The notes under the pieces were generated by a model. The model did not search any database. It had not been told where the DNA came from and saw nothing but the letters and a program-made list of their open reading frames with translations. From NCBI GenBank assembly GCA_028714395.1, contig JAQTMJ010000026.1, forward strand, positions 1-8,204: DNA of 8,204 bases, read 5' to 3'. The position numbers and the translations under genes are program-made. The DNA is from Candidatus Iainarchaeum sp. (GTDB lineage: Archaea; Micrarchaeota; Micrarchaeia; Anstonellales; Bilamarchaeaceae). Numbering within the stretch: position 1 is the first letter of the stretch; the number at the start of each line of letters is the position of its first letter. Positions 5,267-8,204 of the stretch are shown one piece after another.

Positions 5267-6115
5267 TTATTTGCACAGATGGTCGTTCTCGTCGCATCCT
5301 TCCCCTGCTGCGCAATCACTGTCCTGGGCGCAATAGCCCACCTTGGTGGTGCACCTGTGCATCACCGTATCGCAGTACTGCCACGACCCGCAGTCCAGGT
5401 AGCTGTTGCACATGTCCCTTTTGGGCTGGCACAGGTGCCTGGTGGGCTCGCAAAGCTCCCATGAGGTGCATTCCCTGTCGCTGGCGCAGAATCCTGTCCT
5501 CGCAATGCACTTGTTCAGGTTCTCGTCGCATTTTGCCCAGCTCTCGCAGTCCAGATCGTTCCTGCAGAAGCCGGCCTTGGGCTCGCAGCCATTCACGGAC
5601 ACGTTGCAATACTGCCACAGCTGGCACTGATAATCGGAATCGCACCTGTCCGGAAGCGGAACGCACTTGCTGTCCAGCACGTCGCACTGCTGCCACGATG
5701 CGCAGTCGTAATTGTTGTAGCACAGCCCGGGCTTCGGCCTGCAGGTGTGGGTCTGCGGGCTGCATATCTCGAGCTGCGGGTCGCACACGCTGTCGTTGTC
5801 GCAGAATCCGGGCTTGGCGGTGCAGTTCTGCTGGAGGCACTGCTGCCAGCTCGGGCAGTCCGCGCCCAGCCTGCACAGCCCCGGTTTGTAAAGGCAGTTG
5901 TGGCTCGTGGTGTTGCACATCTTCATGCTGTCGTTGCAATCCGAATCCGCGTTGCACCTTTCAGGCGCCAGGACGCACACCTTCTTGCTCATGTCGCACA
6001 CCTGCCACTGCTTGCATTTCGCGTCCGAGTCGCAGCTCTGGCTCCCCCCAGGGCACCCCGCAAGCAGCAGGAAAGCGAACACGGCTAGGCCGAAAACAAG
6101 ATAGGATTTATTCAT
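5267..6115 (-). CDS. secreted cysteine-repeat lipoprotein, ten 4-Cys repeats
   Basis: The 282-residue product starts with a signal peptide (MNKSYLVFGLAVFAFLLLAG) ending in a lipobox LLAGC, so Cys21 is probably lipid-anchored on the outer face of the membrane. The rest is ten tandem units of 24-27 residues, with the last one 21, starting at C28, C54, C81, C105, C132, C158, C184, C210, C236 and C262. The consensus is C-x5-C-x5/6-C-x4/6-C, usually with D/N before the second Cys and SWQ-x-C around the third. The 40 repeat cysteines could make 20 disulfides. At least five N-x-S/T sequons suggest glycosylation. GGTG six bases before the ATG and a TATA box overlapping the end of the HAD gene support this start. 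Similar C-x5-C units occur in various extracellular proteins; the exact family and role (adhesion, surface coat, binding) are unknown. Confidence 0.85.
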   Translation of the reverse strand: MNKSYLVFGLAVFAFLLLAGCPGGSQSCDSDAKCKQWQVCDMSKKVCVLAPERCNADSDCNDSMKMCNTTSHNCLYKPGLCRLGADCPSWQQCLQQNCTAKPGFCDNDSVCDPQLEICSPQTHTCRPKPGLCYNNYDCASWQQCDVLDSKCVPLPDRCDSDYQCQLWQYCNVSVNGCEPKAGFCRNDLDCESWAKCDENLNKCIARTGFCASDRECTSWELCEPTRHLCQPKRDMCNSYLDCGSWQYCDTVMHRCTTKVGYCAQDSDCAAGEGCDENDHLCK

Positions 6116-6150
6116 ATGAACACCATACTCAGTTTTCTATTTCCATAAAC

Positions 6151-6160
6151 ATTATTTAAA
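6151..6160 (-). promoter_or_regulatory. TATA box for the lipoprotein gene
   Basis: ATTTAAATAA on the minus strand is centred near 6156, predicting a transcript start near 6130 and a leader of about 15 bases carrying the GGTG site. It overlaps the stop codon of the upstream HAD gene, so the lipoprotein can be transcribed on its own. Confidence 0.5.
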
Positions 6161-6839
6161 TCTTCTCCAGAGCTTTGGCAAGCTCGGAAAGCGATTTTAT
6201 TTCCGCGTCCGCACTGCTTTTCCCCTCCGAATACTTGGCGCCCTTCCTGCGCACCCTCACGGTCTTCCAGCCAGCTTCCTTCGCAGGCCCTATGTCCTTT
6301 TCCTCCCTGTCCCCTATCATCACGCACTCCGAAGCTTTCGCGCCGACCATCCCGGCTATCTTCCTGTAGAATCCAGGGCTTTTTCCCACTCCCAAATCCT
6401 CTGAAACGAAAGCATCACTGAACAGCAGCGCGAGCCTCATGCATATGAGCTTGTCCCACTGCTTCACCGCGATTCCCTCGCTCGCAACGTACAGCGGATA
6501 TTTTTCCCTGAGCTTGAGCAGGGCAAAAGGCGCATCCGGGTACGGCTGTATGGATGCCTTGGTGTTATGATAGGAGCCCACGGCAGCAGCAACAAACCTC
6601 GCCCTTTTTTCCTTCTCCACCCCGAGCTTTTCCAGCAGGTAGTCAAAATGGTTTGAGTAATTCGAGCCCTTCTCCCTGATGACTTCCTCCAGCTTCCGCG
6701 CCACCTTTTCGTAATCCGCGTCCAGGCCCAGCTCAATCATCGCGTTGAGCGCGTTCCTCCTCGCGAGGTTGGAAAATTCGGTTGACGGGAAAATCACGTC
6801 GTCAATGTCGAAGAACAGCAGTTTTCCGGCTTTTGCCAT
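6156..6839 (-). CDS. HAD-superfamily hydrolase (subfamily IA phosphatase-like)
   Basis: This 227-residue cytoplasmic protein has all four HAD motifs. Motif I is FFDIDDV with nucleophile D11 and acid/base D13. Motif II is a serine at about 120 (YVASEG). Motif III is K153 (GVGKSPGFY), and motif IV is GDREEKD with D177 and D182. A helical cap lies between motifs I and II (about 18-100), as in subfamily IA phosphatases. It most resembles archaeal HAD proteins of the TIGR02253 type, which act on small phosphorylated metabolites; the substrate cannot be read from sequence. The start is the ATG at 6839, with a TATA box centred 26 bases upstream, implying leaderless mRNA. A GGTG is only one base away, too close to act as a normal ribosome-binding site. 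The lipoprotein gene follows 40 bases downstream. Confidence 0.9.
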   Translation of the reverse strand: MAKAGKLLFFDIDDVIFPSTEFSNLARRNALNAMIELGLDADYEKVARKLEEVIREKGSNYSNHFDYLLEKLGVEKEKRARFVAAAVGSYHNTKASIQPYPDAPFALLKLREKYPLYVASEGIAVKQWDKLICMRLALLFSDAFVSEDLGVGKSPGFYRKIAGMVGAKASECVMIGDREEKDIGPAKEAGWKTVRVRRKGAKYSEGKSSADAEIKSLSELAKALEKI

Positions 6840-6861
6840 GCACCTGCATCGTTTCCATTCT

Positions 6862-6869
6862 TTTTATAT
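6862..6869 (-). promoter_or_regulatory. TATA box for the HAD gene (leaderless)
   Basis: ATATAAAA on the minus strand is centred near 6865.5, about 26 bases ahead of the ATG at 6839. Transcription is therefore expected to start at the start codon. Confidence 0.7.
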
Positions 6870-6921
6870 CCTTCTTCCAGCAGTCCAGCCAGCATTCGTT
6901 TGCAGTGTGTTATTTTATGGA

Positions 6922-6929
6922 TTTTAAAT
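6922..6929 (+). promoter_or_regulatory. TATA box for the 6951-7691 gene (leaderless)
   Basis: TTTTAAAT is centred near 6925.5, about 25 bases before the ATG at 6951, and no GGTG-like site precedes that ATG. This argues for a leaderless start there rather than at the ATG at 6900, which lies upstream of the TATA box. Confidence 0.65.
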
Positions 6930-6950
6930 ACTGCTGTGCATAACCCTCTT

Positions 6951-7691
6951 ATGAACAAGCTCATTCTTGATTCTCTTGTTTCCGTCCATTTCCTGGGCAG
7001 GGCCAAGGATTATTTTCGCGCCCGCGAGATTGCCCGGAAAAACGGCATGAGACTCCTGAAGGAAGTAATGCACGAGGAAATCCTAGTTTACTCCGATCTC
7101 TGGAAATCGCTCGCCGCCATCTACAAATTGGTTCCCTACCCGTCGGTTGCCGACGAGCTGCTTGTTTATCCTGAGCGCTTCGGCAGCTTCAAAAAAGACG
7201 TGGATGTGGTTGACTGGTTCGAATCCACCTATGGGGCAAAACCTGCAAAGCTGCCGGCTTCATACCTTTCGGATCCGAAATACTTCAGTGCGGATTCGGA
7301 TTACAACCGGATTTTCAGAATACGCGCAGGCCTGCTGGTAACCCCCTCAGAAGTGGAGGAAACCCCGAGCCACATGGTGGTGCACGTAGACCCTGCCATG
7401 CCGATAAGAATAATCTATCCGTTTCTCCAGCGTTTAGAAGTAGGGTGCGCAGATCCGCGCACCGGAATCCCGTGCTTTTATCCGCTCAACACGCTGGATT
7501 CGCTGGATGAGACCGAGCTCAGGCTGCTTCAGCGGACACAGGGACCAGGAGTGCATCCCATAGTGCGCGACACGGAAAACCACTTCGAAGGCACAACATT
7601 AGACTGGCGCAGGGTGCTATCCTATTACAGAACGCGGGAAAGCGGCTATGGAATTCTCGCCTATGACCCCAGAAGCGAGCCTATTTCTTAG
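6951..7691 (+). CDS. hypothetical protein, 246 aa
   Basis: I do not recognise this protein. It is soluble, with no signal peptide or membrane segment. An N-terminal helical part (about residues 1-70; LGRAKDYFRAREIARKNGMRLLKEVMHEE) leads to a mixed alpha/beta part with many Tyr, Pro and Asp residues. Notable stretches are HMVVHVDPAMPIRIIYPFL (about 141-159), CADPRTGIPCFYPLNTLDSLDETELRLL and a tail RVLSYYRTRESGYGILAYDP. The two cysteines near 165-173 are too few for a zinc site. The frame is open from 6900, but ATG 6951 is preferred because of the TATA spacing; this removes 17 codons. It diverges from the HAD gene across about 110 bases holding both promoters, and its end overlaps the end of the trmI-like gene by 11 bases. 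Confidence 0.75.
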   Translation: MNKLILDSLVSVHFLGRAKDYFRAREIARKNGMRLLKEVMHEEILVYSDLWKSLAAIYKLVPYPSVADELLVYPERFGSFKKDVDVVDWFESTYGAKPAKLPASYLSDPKYFSADSDYNRIFRIRAGLLVTPSEVEETPSHMVVHVDPAMPIRIIYPFLQRLEVGCADPRTGIPCFYPLNTLDSLDETELRLLQRTQGPGVHPIVRDTENHFEGTTLDWRRVLSYYRTRESGYGILAYDPRSEPIS

Positions 7692-8204
7692 CAAAAACCA
7701 GGTAAGCGGTGTGCATGAGCCCCAGGTGCACCGGCCGCACCCCGTACTCCCTTACTTCATACTCGCGCACGATGTTCTCAAGCATGAAAATGTCCATAAA
7801 TCCATTCGCGTGGCATTCTATGAAAAACGCTTTAGCCTGCTCCACGTTCGGCAGGTAGCCCACAAGCCATCCTTCCTTCCTGAGCGCCCCGTGCGCAATT
7901 AGAACCCCTTTTTCCGCGTCGGGCAGATCCAGCGTCACCAGATCCACTTCCTTTTCCTCAATCCCTTCAAAAACATCCCTGCTCTTCAGCTCCACGTTTT
8001 CCATTCCGGCCTTTTCCACATTCCTTTTCGCCAATTCATAGAATTCAGGCTTCCTCTCGTAAGAATACACTTTCTTGCATATGTTCGCGAGCGCAACCGT
8101 AAGGAATGCGCTTCCAGCCCCTGCATCCACGCACACGCTCTCCTTCCCCACTCCGGTGTAAGCGATAATAAGCCCGATGTCCTTGGGCTGTATGATTGCG
8201 GGTC
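7681..8204 (-). CDS. trmI: tRNA (adenine-N1)-methyltransferase, TrmI family (partial, 5' end beyond window)
   Basis: About 174 C-terminal residues are present, and the frame stays open to the window edge. The enzyme would use S-adenosylmethionine to make m1A at position 58 (and 57 in some archaea) of the tRNA T-loop. The run IIQPKDIGLIIAYTGV, then VCVDAGAGSAFLTVALA (SAM motif I), an acidic E in VYSYERKPEFYELAKRNV, DLVTLDLPDAEKG (motif IV) and the ending RPVHLGLMHTAYLVFAKK all follow the archaeal TrmI order. Motif I reads GAGSA where the family usually has GxGSG, a mild oddity. The GTG at 8151 is an internal valine, not a start. The stop codon lies inside the end of the convergent hypothetical gene. 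Confidence 0.88.
   Translation of the reverse strand, partial: PAIIQPKDIGLIIAYTGVGKESVCVDAGAGSAFLTVALANICKKVYSYERKPEFYELAKRNVEKAGMENVELKSRDVFEGIEEKEVDLVTLDLPDAEKGVLIAHGALRKEGWLVGYLPNVEQAKAFFIECHANGFMDIFMLENIVREYEVREYGVRPVHLGLMHTAYLVFAKK

Noticed and set aside
5316..5957. Second frame on the minus strand within the lipoprotein gene
   Set aside because: The product is Arg/Gln/Leu-rich with no start signal, and it is a frame-shifted shadow of the cysteine repeats.
5461..6159. Open frame on the plus strand opposite the lipoprotein gene
   Set aside because: The translation is a low-complexity Cys/Arg/Ser run produced by reading the cysteine repeats backwards. It has no start signal, and the sense reading has a signal peptide and regular repeats.
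6112..6327. Small minus-strand open frame at the HAD/lipoprotein junction
   Set aside because: It overlaps the C-terminal motifs of the HAD protein in another frame and has no ribosome-binding site or domain.
6900..6950. Upstream ATG at 6900 as start of the 246-residue orphan
   Set aside because: It lies before the TATA box, which itself falls within these codons, so the transcript would not include it.

Overview
The window is archaeal chromosomal DNA. The evidence is a group II chaperonin (thermosome), a cupin-type phosphoglucose isomerase, an archaeal-style TrmI tRNA methyltransferase, a 5S rRNA gene standing apart from 16S/23S, TATA boxes about 25 bases ahead of several starts, and GGTG-type ribosome-binding sites. 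Genes are tightly packed on both strands. The mixture of short orphan genes and small membrane or surface proteins suggests an uncultivated lineage, possibly DPANN-like (Diapherotrites or Micrarchaeota), but that placement is inference.

Layout, left to right. The 3' end of a probable alanyl-tRNA synthetase gene (1-269, +) converges on an unrecognised, A+T-richer orphan (319-903, -). Next on the minus strand is a two-gene unit: a small helical protein (1674-2072) whose stop overlaps the start of a cupin phosphoglucose isomerase (961-1677). A solitary 5S rRNA gene with its own TATA box follows (2227-2340, -), with a small direct/inverted-repeat structure just past its 3' end. A DUF2892 membrane protein (2374-2613, -) diverges from the thermosome gene (2750-4393, +). 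Two small genes of unknown function follow (4479-4853 and 4981-5253, +). The second has a clear TATA box, and a perfect 16-base palindrome lies about 30 bases upstream of that box.

The right part holds a secreted lipoprotein made of ten four-cysteine repeats (5267-6115, -), a HAD-family phosphatase (6156-6839, -), a divergent leaderless orphan of 246 codons (6951-7691, +), and the 3' part of a trmI-like gene (7681-8204, -). The last two overlap tail to tail by 11 bases.

Most recognised genes are housekeeping: tRNA charging and modification, sugar-phosphate isomerisation, protein folding and ribosomal RNA. They do not form one pathway. The most distinctive items are the cysteine-repeat lipoprotein, the palindrome next to a promoter, the repeat structure beside the 5S gene, and several orphan proteins. 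I see no mobile element, CRISPR array, tRNA gene or defence system, and no convincing new multigene system. No stretch over 300 bases lacks a gene.
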